Source of the DNA: an uncultured Acetatifactor sp.
Lineage (GTDB): Bacteria > Bacillota > Clostridia > Lachnospirales > Lachnospiraceae
Length of the DNA stretch: 64,000 bases
Direction of reading: 5' to 3'
Assembly (NCBI GenBank): GCA_910584865.1
Contig: CAJUCE010000023.1
Span: forward strand, 21,213 to 85,212
The notes under the pieces are model-generated. The model was given only the letters and a program-made list of their open reading frames with translations. It was not told where the DNA came from and searched no databases. The position numbers and the translations under genes were made by a program. Of this stretch, positions 9,048 to 17,900 are shown piece by piece (within the stretch, counting starts at the first letter, position 1; each line of letters starts with the position of its first letter).

Positions 9048-10541
9048 ATGAGCATTCTGGCAGGCTTTATGCTCCCCCACCCGCCCCTTATCATACCGGA
9101 CATCGGCAGGGGGAAAGAACAGGAAATTCAAAATACAATTGACGCATACCATAAGGCGGCACAGGAGCTTGCCGCTCTCCGGCCGGAGACTATCCTGCTC
9201 CTGTCGCCCCATCAGACCATGTATGCGGATTATTTTCATATCTCCCCGGGCAGAAGCGCCAGGGGGGATTTCGGGCAGTTCGGCGCAAAAGAGGTATGCA
9301 TGGAGGTCTCCTACGATACGGAATTCGTAACATATCTGGGCGGAATTGCCGGTTCACACAATCTCCATGCCGGGACACTGGGGGAACGCGAGAAAAAACT
9401 GGACCACGGAACCATGGTGCCTCTTTGGTTTGTAAATCAGTACTACACGGAATACCGTCTGGTACGAATTGGCCTGTCCGGCTTTCCCCTCACCGCACAT
9501 TACCGCCTGGGACAATGCATCCGGGAGGTTGCAGAAATGCTTGGCAGAAAAGCAGTAATCATCGCCAGCGGGGACCTCTCCCATCGCCTGAAGGAGGACG
9601 GGCCTTACGGGTACCGGAAAGAAGGCCCGCAGTACGATGCCAGAATCATGGATGTCATGGAACGAGGCGCTTTCGGGGAACTGTTTTCCTTTTCGGAGAG
9701 CTTCTGTGAAACGGCGGCGGAATGCGGACACCGCTCCTTCACCATCATGGCGGGAGCCTTTGACCGGACCAGTCTGGACGTGGAGCGGCTCTCCTATGAA
9801 GGGCCCTTCGGCGTGGGATACGGCATCTGTACTTTCCATGTCCGGGGGATGGAAAGAGGACGTTCCATGGAGGAAGCGACTTCCATGGAGGAAACGCATT
9901 CCACGCAAGAAAAGCATTCCATGGATAACATGCATTCCATGGATAACGCCCCCTCCACAGATGAAACCCGAAACTTCCTGGAACAGTTCGAAGCCTGGGA
10001 GAAAAAGCGGCTCTGTGCACAGCAGGCAAAAGAGGACCCCTATGTGAAACTTGCCCGGCACACCATCGAAACCTGGCTGCGCACCGGAGAGCTGCCCCGG
10101 GTGCCGAAAGAACTGCCCGGGGAACTGTACAGCCGCCGGGCAGGCGCCTTCGTATCCCTGAAAGAAGATGGAAGGCTCCGGGGCTGCATCGGTACCACCC
10201 GGGCAGTACAGGGTTCCCTTGCGGAGGAAATCATGCACAATGCCGTCAGCGCCTGCTCCCAGGATCCCAGATTTTCTCCCGTGGAGCTGTGGGAAGCGGA
10301 ACGTCTCACCATCACCGTGGACGTACTGGGAGATACTGAGCGGATATCCTCCCCTGACGAACTGGACGTGAAACGCTACGGGGTCATCGTGACAAAGGGC
10401 GGCCGGCGGGGACTGCTGCTGCCGAACCTGGAGGGCGTGGACACCGTGGAACAGCAGATAGCCATCGCGAAGCAGAAAGCCGGGATTTCAGAACAGGAAA
10501 AGGTGGCTCTGGAGCGATTTGAGGTGGTCCGGCATTATTAG
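9048..10541 (+). CDS. fused MEMO1-like and AMMECR1 protein (AmmeMemoRadiSam proteins B and A)
   Basis: The start is the ATG at 9048 (MSILAGFMLPHPPLIIPDIG), with AAAGGAG eight bases upstream. The product is 497 residues. Residues about 1-265 are a MEMO1-like domain related to extradiol dioxygenases, with conserved histidine motifs LSPHQ, LDHGTMVPLWF and ASGDLSH. Residues about 320-497 are an AMMECR1 domain with its signature LRGCIGTT. The linker is a low-complexity tract of SMEE/SMDN repeats encoded by recurring CCATGGA units. The AmmeMemoRadiSam system is a recognised three-part family of unknown biochemical function, and the radical SAM partner follows 36 bases downstream. No signal peptide is seen, so it is probably cytoplasmic. 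Confidence 0.93.
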   Translation: MSILAGFMLPHPPLIIPDIGRGKEQEIQNTIDAYHKAAQELAALRPETILLLSPHQTMYADYFHISPGRSARGDFGQFGAKEVCMEVSYDTEFVTYLGGIAGSHNLHAGTLGEREKKLDHGTMVPLWFVNQYYTEYRLVRIGLSGFPLTAHYRLGQCIREVAEMLGRKAVIIASGDLSHRLKEDGPYGYRKEGPQYDARIMDVMERGAFGELFSFSESFCETAAECGHRSFTIMAGAFDRTSLDVERLSYEGPFGVGYGICTFHVRGMERGRSMEEATSMEETHSTQEKHSMDNMHSMDNAPSTDETRNFLEQFEAWEKKRLCAQQAKEDPYVKLARHTIETWLRTGELPRVPKELPGELYSRRAGAFVSLKEDGRLRGCIGTTRAVQGSLAEEIMHNAVSACSQDPRFSPVELWEAERLTITVDVLGDTERISSPDELDVKRYGVIVTKGGRRGLLLPNLEGVDTVEQQIAIAKQKAGISEQEKVALERFEVVRHY

Positions 10542-10576
10542 GAATGAACCACACAGTTCCTTGGAAAGGAAAATTT

Positions 10577-11416
10577 ATGAAAACCACATGTCAGGTATGC
10601 ATGCACCACTGCGCTCTGTCTCCCGGCCAGACCGGGCTCTGCGGCGCCAGAAAAAATGAAGACGGAAAGATTCTATGTACCAGTTACGGCCAGATTACCT
10701 CCCTTGCCCTGGACCCCATTGAAAAGAAGCCGCTGAAGCACTTCCGCCCGGGAAGCACGATTTTGTCCGTGGGAAGCTACGGCTGCAACCTGCGCTGCCC
10801 CTTCTGCCAGAACCATGAGATTTCCATGGCGAAGGAAGCGGAGGCAGACAGTCTGTATGTGTCCCCCGGCCGCCTGGCGGATCTGGCTCTGGAATGGAAG
10901 GAGCGCGACAATACCGGAAACATCGGCATCGCCTTCACCTACAACGAACCCCTTGTGGGATGGGAATATGTCCGGGATACAGCCCGGCTTGTGAAGGCAA
11001 ACGGCATGGCCAACGTACTGGTGACCAACGGCACGGCCTCGCCGGAAATACTGGAGGAACTGCTTCCCCTGATGGATGCCATGAATATTGACCTGAAAGG
11101 CTTCCGGGCCGACTACTACCGCATGCTCGGAGGCGATTTCGACACGGTGAAAGCCTTCATTGCAAAGGCGGCAAGCGGCTGCCATGTGGAGCTCACCACC
11201 CTCATTGTGCCCGGCGAGAACGACAGCCTGGAGGAGATGGCGGAGGAAGCACGGTGGATTGCGGGTGTAAATCCGGAAATCCCGCTTCATATTACACGTT
11301 TTTTTCCACAGTATCATATGCTTGACCGCAAACCCACGGATATCCGGCGGCTGTACCAACTGGCGGAAACCGCAGGACAGTATCTGGCGAATGTTTATGT
11401 GGGGAATGTAAGTTAG
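10577..11416 (+). CDS. AmmeMemoRadiSam system radical SAM enzyme
   Basis: The chosen ATG is 10577 (MKTTCQVCMHHC), with GGAAAGGA seven bases upstream. The earlier in-frame ATG at 10544 lacks a site. The product is 279 residues. Residues 5-22 carry four cysteines (CQVCMHHC ... GLCG), the N-terminal signature of this subfamily. The radical SAM motif CNLRCPFC binding a [4Fe-4S] cluster is at about residues 73-80, followed by the SAM-binding region (GIAFTYNEPLVGWEY) and a pyruvate formate-lyase activase-like barrel (ITRFFPQYHM). It probably forms an operon with the MEMO/AMMECR1 fusion. The substrate is unknown; the gene pairing suggests a radical-generated product handled by the MEMO or AMMECR1 domain, which is inference only. 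Confidence 0.93.
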   Translation: MKTTCQVCMHHCALSPGQTGLCGARKNEDGKILCTSYGQITSLALDPIEKKPLKHFRPGSTILSVGSYGCNLRCPFCQNHEISMAKEAEADSLYVSPGRLADLALEWKERDNTGNIGIAFTYNEPLVGWEYVRDTARLVKANGMANVLVTNGTASPEILEELLPLMDAMNIDLKGFRADYYRMLGGDFDTVKAFIAKAASGCHVELTTLIVPGENDSLEEMAEEARWIAGVNPEIPLHITRFFPQYHMLDRKPTDIRRLYQLAETAGQYLANVYVGNVS

Positions 11417-11503
11417 TAAACCGCTGCACCATGGTTCCGGTTTATTTGGATTAGGGGAAATGTAATCAGGTTAGTACAACCCGTCTGAAGGGAGCAACCA
11501 GAT

Positions 11504-13753
11504 ATGATCAGAGAAACACACAATGCCACCCATACCAATACCGTAGAAACCCGAACCCCCCAGAACCCGAAATCACTTTGGGGTTGGATGACGGTTGTCT
11601 TCCTGACGCTGCTGCTGACGGCCTGCGGCAAAAACGCCGCCCCTGCCGACAGCGGCAGGCAGGTCTGGGTTCCGGAATTTCTGCCCCTTGAAATGGAGGA
11701 AGATTCTTACAACAGCATAGCGTTTCTCGGGGATGCTTTCTACTACATCTCCTATGAACAGCAGGCCCAGGGCTTCCGTTACCGGCTCAGCGGTTATTCC
11801 CTGGCCGACGGCCCCCTGCCCTCTGTTCCCCTGAACTGGCCGGATGACAGGGACAGGTTTGTCACCAGTTTATTTGCCATGGACGGGGAGGGCTGCTTCT
11901 ATCTCCTTGCCTTTGTCACGGAGGAAGAGGGCTCCGCAACCCATCTGTGCAAGTTCGACGCAGAGGGAAATCCTGTCTACGACACGGACATTTCCGGGGA
12001 AACAGACAACGCGGATCTGCTGACAGTGGACAGCCAGGGGAGGGCCTGCCTCTCAGGCAGCGTATCCGGCGCTCCCTGTGTCTGGCTATATGCATCGGAC
12101 GGAACCTTCAGCGGAACCTTCTCCCCCGATGTGCCCAACGGAAAAATCAGCGCCATGGGCCTGGGACGGGATGGGGCGGTGTACGCCTGCTGCCATGGCA
12201 ACAGCGGCGGCGGGGACAATTATTTTCTCATGGAAATTGATATTGACGCAGGAAAAGCGGGGGCTTCCTGTCCTGATTTTCCCAAAGGAGACAACACGGT
12301 CTTAGTTCCCGGTATGGAAAATACACTGCTTTCCTATGACAGAACCGCCCTGTCCTCTTATGATTTGACATCCCGGACAGGCCAGGTTCTCTTTGACTGG
12401 CTTGACTACGGTATCAACGGTTCCCGTGTAGAGGCCGTCCATGTCCAGGAGGACGGCAGGCTCCTAGTTGTTATCCGGGATCTGGCAGAAGGAAGCGGCG
12501 AGCTTGCGCTGTTGAAGAAAGCGGACAGCCCGGATGCAGCCCGGAAGGAAACCATCCTCCTGGGCACGATTTACAGCAACAGCCTCCTGCGGAATGCCGT
12601 GATGGAATTCAACCGGGAAAACCAGAACTACCAGGTGAAAATCAAAGAGTATCTGGATCCCGTAACACATGACCAGGCAGATGCCGCCCTCCGCCTGAAC
12701 AGCGATATCCTCTCCGACAACTGCCCGGATATCCTGGACATTTCGGAGCTTGACCTGAAGGCCCTGGCGTCAAAAGGGCTTTTTGCGGATTTAAATTCCT
12801 TCCTGGAAAACAGCTCCCTGCTGAACGCCTCGGACTTCCCGGACAATCTGTTGGGTGCGTATACGGTAGACAACAAATTAATTACCATTCCGTCGTGTTT
12901 CTCTCTGAAAACAGTGTTCGGATGGAGCGAGGCCACAGGCGGAACCTGGGGATGGACCCTGGAAGAGCTGATTTCCTACGCGGATGCCCATCCCCAGGCG
13001 GAGATTTTCGCCAATGCCACCCGGGGCGAAATCATGCAGTATCTCATGAGCTACAATGAAGATGCCTTTATCGACTGGTCTTCCGGGGAATGCCGTTTTG
13101 ATTCCGATGCCTTCCGGGAACTGCTCGCCTTCGTTTCCCGCTTTCCCGGGGAAGCGGCCCCAAACCCCGAGCAGGCTTCCACCCCTGTCAGGATCCGGAA
13201 CGGGGAAGTGCTTCTCCTGGCTGAGAACATCACGGAATTCAATTCCATACAGCTGCCCCTGGCCATATACGGCAGTGAGGGTGCCTGCGTCGGTTTTCCC
13301 TCTGCGGACGGCAGCGCGGGCTGCATGCTCATCCCCTATGGAGCCTGTGCCATTACCGAAAAATCAGCTCGGAAAGACGGCGCCTGGGCTTTTATAGAAA
13401 AACTCCTGACCTCCGGAGACAGGGATTCCGTCTTCTTTCCCTCGCAGAAGTCCCGACTGGCGGAGAAGGCCGCCGATGCCGTAAACACGGAGGATCCCGA
13501 CGGTGAAAATGGGGAAATGTGGGCCGTCTCCTATTCCGACTGGGAGTATACTTACCATATTCCCTCCCGGGAAGAAGTTGATATGACACTGAAATTAATC
13601 GAGGCTGCAAAGCCGGTATCCTTCAGCGACGCAGATGAAGTGACGGCCATTATCAACGAGGAAGCGGAAGACTATTACCTGGGGCAGAAGACCCTGGACG
13701 AGGTTGTGGAAATCATCCAGAGCCGGGTTTTCCTTTATGTAAATGAGGATTGA
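11504..13753 (+). CDS. lipoprotein with N-terminal propeller-like region and C-terminal solute-binding domain
   Basis: The product is 749 residues from an ATG with GGAG nine bases upstream. It has an unusually long hydrophilic head (about 25 residues), then a hydrophobic segment and lipobox LLTAC, so it should be anchored outside the membrane. Residues about 45-340 look like repeated beta strands (AMDGEGCFYLLAF, TVDSQGRACLSG, GLGRDGAVYACC), suggesting a beta-propeller. From about residue 345 it matches the type 1 extracellular sugar-binding fold (NAVMEFNRENQNYQVKIKEY, PDILDIS, LISYADAHPQ). No permease or ATPase gene lies next to it, so its transporter, if any, is encoded elsewhere. Proteins with this two-part design are common in Lachnospiraceae and their ligands are mostly unknown. 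Confidence 0.85.
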   Translation: MIRETHNATHTNTVETRTPQNPKSLWGWMTVVFLTLLLTACGKNAAPADSGRQVWVPEFLPLEMEEDSYNSIAFLGDAFYYISYEQQAQGFRYRLSGYSLADGPLPSVPLNWPDDRDRFVTSLFAMDGEGCFYLLAFVTEEEGSATHLCKFDAEGNPVYDTDISGETDNADLLTVDSQGRACLSGSVSGAPCVWLYASDGTFSGTFSPDVPNGKISAMGLGRDGAVYACCHGNSGGGDNYFLMEIDIDAGKAGASCPDFPKGDNTVLVPGMENTLLSYDRTALSSYDLTSRTGQVLFDWLDYGINGSRVEAVHVQEDGRLLVVIRDLAEGSGELALLKKADSPDAARKETILLGTIYSNSLLRNAVMEFNRENQNYQVKIKEYLDPVTHDQADAALRLNSDILSDNCPDILDISELDLKALASKGLFADLNSFLENSSLLNASDFPDNLLGAYTVDNKLITIPSCFSLKTVFGWSEATGGTWGWTLEELISYADAHPQAEIFANATRGEIMQYLMSYNEDAFIDWSSGECRFDSDAFRELLAFVSRFPGEAAPNPEQASTPVRIRNGEVLLLAENITEFNSIQLPLAIYGSEGACVGFPSADGSAGCMLIPYGACAITEKSARKDGAWAFIEKLLTSGDRDSVFFPSQKSRLAEKAADAVNTEDPDGENGEMWAVSYSDWEYTYHIPSREEVDMTLKLIEAAKPVSFSDADEVTAIINEEAEDYYLGQKTLDEVVEIIQSRVFLYVNED

Positions 13754-13867
13754 CAGGGAAAGGCGGACAGCCCGGCCTGAGGCTGATTCTGGATGCCTTT
13801 GGAAATAGCCTGCCTGCAAAGCTGTACCGTCGCGCTGAGCTAAAACATATCAAAACGGAATGCATAA

Positions 13868-16054
13868 TTAGCGTATCGAAAACGAACTGTAAAACAGATA
13901 ACTTCCCGGCTCCACCGTCCTGGACTCTCCGCCGATTACAATCTCCGCTTCCACCGGAACCGTGATTTCATACCGCCAGCAACCTTCCGCCTGCTGCCAT
14001 CTGGACCGGATCCTCCCGTGTCGGGTATCCAGAACCGCCTCCAGCCATTCCAGGCGCCTGTCCGGAATCGGTGCGATCCTGACCTTCTCATATCCCGGAT
14101 ACTCCTCCCTGATCCGGATTCCTGCCGCCACGGTATAGACCCAATCCGTCACGGATCCATAGGCATAATGATTAAAGGAATTCATCTCCGCACTCCAGAA
14201 GTCTCCATTCTCCATGATACCGTCCCAATGCTCCCATACCGTGGTAGCCCCTTTGGTCACCGGATACAGCCAGGACGGATAGTCCCTTCTAAGGAACAAT
14301 GTATACGCCAGCTCCGTATAACCGTAATAGCTCAGCACATGAAGAAGGTAAGGTGTGCCCACAAATCCGGTCTTCAGCTGTGTCCCGCCGCTTACAATCA
14401 TTTCTGCCAGTTGATCTGCCGCCGCCTGGCAGTCTTCGGCTAATCCGAAGAAAGCAGCCAATACACATTCTGTCTGTGTAAGATACGCTGTATAAGTCCT
14501 GCGGAAAGTATGGAGGATCTTCTCATATAAAGCTTCATAGGCAGAAATGTCCCTGCTCAGCACGCGTCCCGCTCTGATCACCAAAGACGCAGAATAGGCA
14601 TAGAATGCCGAAGCGATAAAGTCCTCCCTGGAAGAACCTCGGTAGCTGCCTGCAGGTGCATCCAGTCCAAGCCAGTCTCCGCAATGCTCCCCGCCCGTCC
14701 ATAGATAAGGATCCTTTGTTACCGACGTAATATAATCTACCCATTTGCACATACAGGAAAACTGCCGTTCCAGAATCTCGGCATTCCCGTATGCCAGGTA
14801 CACTTGCCACGGACAAATCACGGCTGCATCCCCCCATGCCGCACTGGGGTTCACGCTCCACAGCACGTCAGGAATAATCATGCCCACGCTTCCGTCTTCT
14901 TTTTGTTCTGCCTCCATATCAGCAAGCCATTTAGTAAAAAACTTTTCCACATCGTAATTCAGACATGCTGTCCTGACAAATACCTGGGCATCTCCGGTCC
15001 ATCCCAGCCGCTCATCTCTTTGGGGACAGTCTGTGGGCACATCGATAAAGTTTCCCTTCTGCCCCCAGATCACATTCTCAAAAAGCCGGTTCAGCAGCGG
15101 ATCCGAGCAGCTTAAGTACCCGGTCCGCCGCATCTGTGAATGCACTACCACCGCAGTAAAACAGGACAGGTCTATTCCGTCGGCCCCTCCGGGAAATTGG
15201 TTCACCCGAATATAGCGAAAGCCCCAGAAAGTCAAACGGGGTTCATAAGTCTGAATTCCTTCCCTGCAAATGTAGTGATATTGACATTTTGCGGTACGAT
15301 AATTTTCCGTATAAAAATTCCCTTCTCTGTCCAAAATCTCCGCAAAGGACAGATCGACTGTCTCCCCCTTCCGGGCCGCCACGGTCACCGTAACATAGCC
15401 TGCGATTTCCTGTCCGAAATCGATGACAATCTCTCCCTTCGGTGTCCGCAGCAGTCTTGCCGGCGAAATTCTCTCCTGTCTGCGGATTTCTTCTCCCTCC
15501 TGAGGTATCAGCGTTCCGAAAGGTCCGGCAAAGGTCTCTGCAGCAGTACCGTTTTCCGGAGTACACGCTGTTACATTCGCATCATATATTTCTCCGTCAT
15601 ACAGCTCGGAAAACCGCACCGGCCCCTCGCTGACCCGCCAGCTAATGTCCGTTGCCAGGATTTCCTGCCTGCCATCCGTATAGGTAATGACAAGCTGCGC
15701 CAACAATCCCGGCGGCTCCTTCATCAGCTCCAGCTGCCGCTCCCTGTCAATGCTGGTGAGACGGCTGCGGTACCATCCCTTCCCCACTGTAACGCGCAGC
15801 TCATTATGTTCTTCCAGCATCCTTGTCACATCATATTCCTGATACTGTAAACGTTTCCGATAGGCCGTCCATCCGGGCGCCAGAATAAACTCTCCCACTC
15901 TCCTGCCATTCAGCTCCGCCTCATAGACACCCAGCGCAGTCAGGTATAGGGCTGCCTTTTCCACAGTGCCGGCCAAATCAAAATGTTTATAATAAACCGG
16001 GGGAACCTCCCCGAAATCGGCTGTCGGTTTCAGCCACTTTGCGATCCATTCCAT
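13868..16054 (-). CDS. GH78 alpha-L-rhamnosidase
   Basis: The product is 728 residues beginning MEWIAKWLKPTADFG, with AGGAGG about 12 bases upstream. N-terminal beta domains (residues about 1-290, including GWTAYRKRLQYQEYDVT and VIDFGQEIAGYVTV) precede an (alpha/alpha)6 barrel. The barrel carries the family motif DCPQRDERLGWTGDAQ, whose Glu is the general acid, and WEHWDG, which supplies the general base. A short C-terminal beta domain ends the protein. The enzyme would remove terminal alpha-L-rhamnose from plant flavonoid glycosides, pectin or bacterial polysaccharides. No signal peptide is present, so substrates are probably imported first. It lies 139 bases downstream of the GH29-like gene on the same strand, so one transcript is likely. 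Confidence 0.95.
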   Translation of the reverse strand: MEWIAKWLKPTADFGEVPPVYYKHFDLAGTVEKAALYLTALGVYEAELNGRRVGEFILAPGWTAYRKRLQYQEYDVTRMLEEHNELRVTVGKGWYRSRLTSIDRERQLELMKEPPGLLAQLVITYTDGRQEILATDISWRVSEGPVRFSELYDGEIYDANVTACTPENGTAAETFAGPFGTLIPQEGEEIRRQERISPARLLRTPKGEIVIDFGQEIAGYVTVTVAARKGETVDLSFAEILDREGNFYTENYRTAKCQYHYICREGIQTYEPRLTFWGFRYIRVNQFPGGADGIDLSCFTAVVVHSQMRRTGYLSCSDPLLNRLFENVIWGQKGNFIDVPTDCPQRDERLGWTGDAQVFVRTACLNYDVEKFFTKWLADMEAEQKEDGSVGMIIPDVLWSVNPSAAWGDAAVICPWQVYLAYGNAEILERQFSCMCKWVDYITSVTKDPYLWTGGEHCGDWLGLDAPAGSYRGSSREDFIASAFYAYSASLVIRAGRVLSRDISAYEALYEKILHTFRRTYTAYLTQTECVLAAFFGLAEDCQAAADQLAEMIVSGGTQLKTGFVGTPYLLHVLSYYGYTELAYTLFLRRDYPSWLYPVTKGATTVWEHWDGIMENGDFWSAEMNSFNHYAYGSVTDWVYTVAAGIRIREEYPGYEKVRIAPIPDRRLEWLEAVLDTRHGRIRSRWQQAEGCWRYEITVPVEAEIVIGGESRTVEPGSYLFYSSFSIR

Positions 16055-16193
16055 TATCTCTAAAATCCTCCTCTTCCTTCCGCCGTGCTGCTTTCCCGTC
16101 TGTCCGGAAATTTTCCGCCGGTTATTCCGGTTCCGTAATTGCCTGTTCTTCTCTTAGCCCCCATCTTTAATACAGTCTCTTTCGTCCACCTCG

Positions 16194-17900
16194 TCAGAGA
16201 CGGATACGCAGGGCGTCGAATTCCAGTCTTCCGCTCTTTAAGACGACCGAAAAGGTATGAATACCCCCGTACAGCTCCCCGCTGCTAAATACTGCAGTGC
16301 GCGTCTTACGGGTCTCGGAACAGGTACTGACCGTTGCAACACACATGTCGTCGATCAACACATCGATCTCCCCTCCCACAGGATCCGTCGCAACAATCAG
16401 CTCAATTTCACTCCCTTCAAACCAAGTATCAAAACGTGCCCCCGGAACCTCGCTCCGCCGGATATCCGCCTCATAGCAGCCGATGTACTCCGTCTCCTCC
16501 CTGCCGTCGGGTCTGGTAGACAAAGCGTGGTATGTCCAATCCTCCGGAACCTTGAACCGGATTCGCTTATCGCTGTCATTGATCCAAATCCATTGTGCCG
16601 CCTCCGGACGGTTTTCCCTCTTAAAACGGACTACCGTATCGATCTCCCCAAAAGTTCCGTTTACCCGAAACTGCACACCTCTGTCATCCTGACAGAAATC
16701 GGAGACCGTAACGCCCGGTGTCAGAGCTGTGGGAAATGCGATCCGCGCGCCGTCTTCACTGGCCGGAAGCCGTACGATCCCATCCTCCGGTATCCTCAGA
16801 ATATGAATGTATTCGTACCTGCGGTCCGGGGAGGAACAGGCTGCAATATATCTTTTTGCCTTCATGTTATCACCGGCTATTGTGGGCCAGCTTGTACTGG
16901 GAACAATGTTCCGGAGAGATTCTCCCAGCGGAGCAATCCATGTGCCGATCTGCTGCATATATTCCAGATTCCCCACATCCCATCCGCCGCCGCAATAAGG
17001 TCCCGCAGCCAGGCAGGTGCCACCCGCACTTGCACATGTAGCCTGCAGAATGATATATCTGGCCATGCCTGCACAGTCGATTTTAATCTCCGTCCGGCCA
17101 TACCGCCCGGAAGCCTCCCATCCTGAATCAGAGAAGACAAATGCCATGGCTCTGTCGCATACAGGCCAGTCACCGGTGTCCTTATGACTGAACTCAAAAT
17201 CAAAAAAGCTCTCGGACATAATGAAATCATTTGAAAAATGATAGCCGAAAGCATTTTGAATCAGCGCAATATCCGGATTCACTCTTTTCATAATCCGGCG
17301 GATTGACATATAATTTACGATAGGATGTTCATAGGGGTACGCGCGCTGGATCCCGAAGATAAAACGTCCCGGCCCCATGCCGTCGGTCCAGATTCCGTCG
17401 ATCCTGCTGCCGTAACGATCTGCAAGCTCCTCATACAGCTCCAGGGTATACCGGTTCCATTTTTCATAATCAAAGGTATCCGGGTTCGGAGTATCCTTCA
17501 TATCCTGATAATATCCCTCCCCCCATCCGCAATCCGTGCGTTCTTCTCCCGTAAAATCATGTCCGTCCCGGGGATGGGTGTACAGGATGATCCGAACCCC
17601 TCTCCGGCGAAGTCCGTCAATGATCTCCCCTACAAGATCTCTCCGAATATACCGATCAGGACGCCACCTCCGGGTTACCTCACTGGGATATAAAGGAATC
17701 GCCAGATAGTGCCATGCCGTAAAAATCAGATACTCCGCTCCTGTGGATGCGATCTCCTCCACAAACCGGGGCACGTCAAACCCGTCGGCGGCCTCGTTGA
17801 TATCCGCCGGAGCACTTCCGTCAGTATAGGGCGCCTGGGACGCAATATAGTGTACGAAGATCCCATACCGCATTTTCTCATATGCATATACTGGTTTCAT
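16194..17900 (-). CDS. divergent GH29-like alpha-L-fucosidase-family protein
   Basis: The start is the ATG at 17900 (MKPVYAYEKMRYGIFVHYIA), with AAGGAG upstream. That ATG overlaps the stop codon of the preceding DUF3810 gene as ATGA, so the two are translationally coupled. The product is 568 residues. The barrel shows GH29-like elements: FVEEIASTGAEYLIFTAWH, a GVRIILYTHPRDGHD strand and RIDGIWTDGMG, where the second Asp aligns with the GH29 nucleophile. The first strand reads GIFVHY rather than the usual GMFIHWG. A C-terminal beta domain with Trp-rich strands follows from about residue 400. No signal peptide is present. Fucosidase activity is plausible but not assured because the family is only distantly matched. 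Confidence 0.75.
   Translation of the reverse strand: MKPVYAYEKMRYGIFVHYIASQAPYTDGSAPADINEAADGFDVPRFVEEIASTGAEYLIFTAWHYLAIPLYPSEVTRRWRPDRYIRRDLVGEIIDGLRRRGVRIILYTHPRDGHDFTGEERTDCGWGEGYYQDMKDTPNPDTFDYEKWNRYTLELYEELADRYGSRIDGIWTDGMGPGRFIFGIQRAYPYEHPIVNYMSIRRIMKRVNPDIALIQNAFGYHFSNDFIMSESFFDFEFSHKDTGDWPVCDRAMAFVFSDSGWEASGRYGRTEIKIDCAGMARYIILQATCASAGGTCLAAGPYCGGGWDVGNLEYMQQIGTWIAPLGESLRNIVPSTSWPTIAGDNMKAKRYIAACSSPDRRYEYIHILRIPEDGIVRLPASEDGARIAFPTALTPGVTVSDFCQDDRGVQFRVNGTFGEIDTVVRFKRENRPEAAQWIWINDSDKRIRFKVPEDWTYHALSTRPDGREETEYIGCYEADIRRSEVPGARFDTWFEGSEIELIVATDPVGGEIDVLIDDMCVATVSTCSETRKTRTAVFSSGELYGGIHTFSVVLKSGRLEFDALRIRL

Noticed and set aside
13750..13965. Small gene after the solute-binding lipoprotein
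   Set aside because: It overlaps the rhamnosidase 3' end, lacks a site and has no motif.
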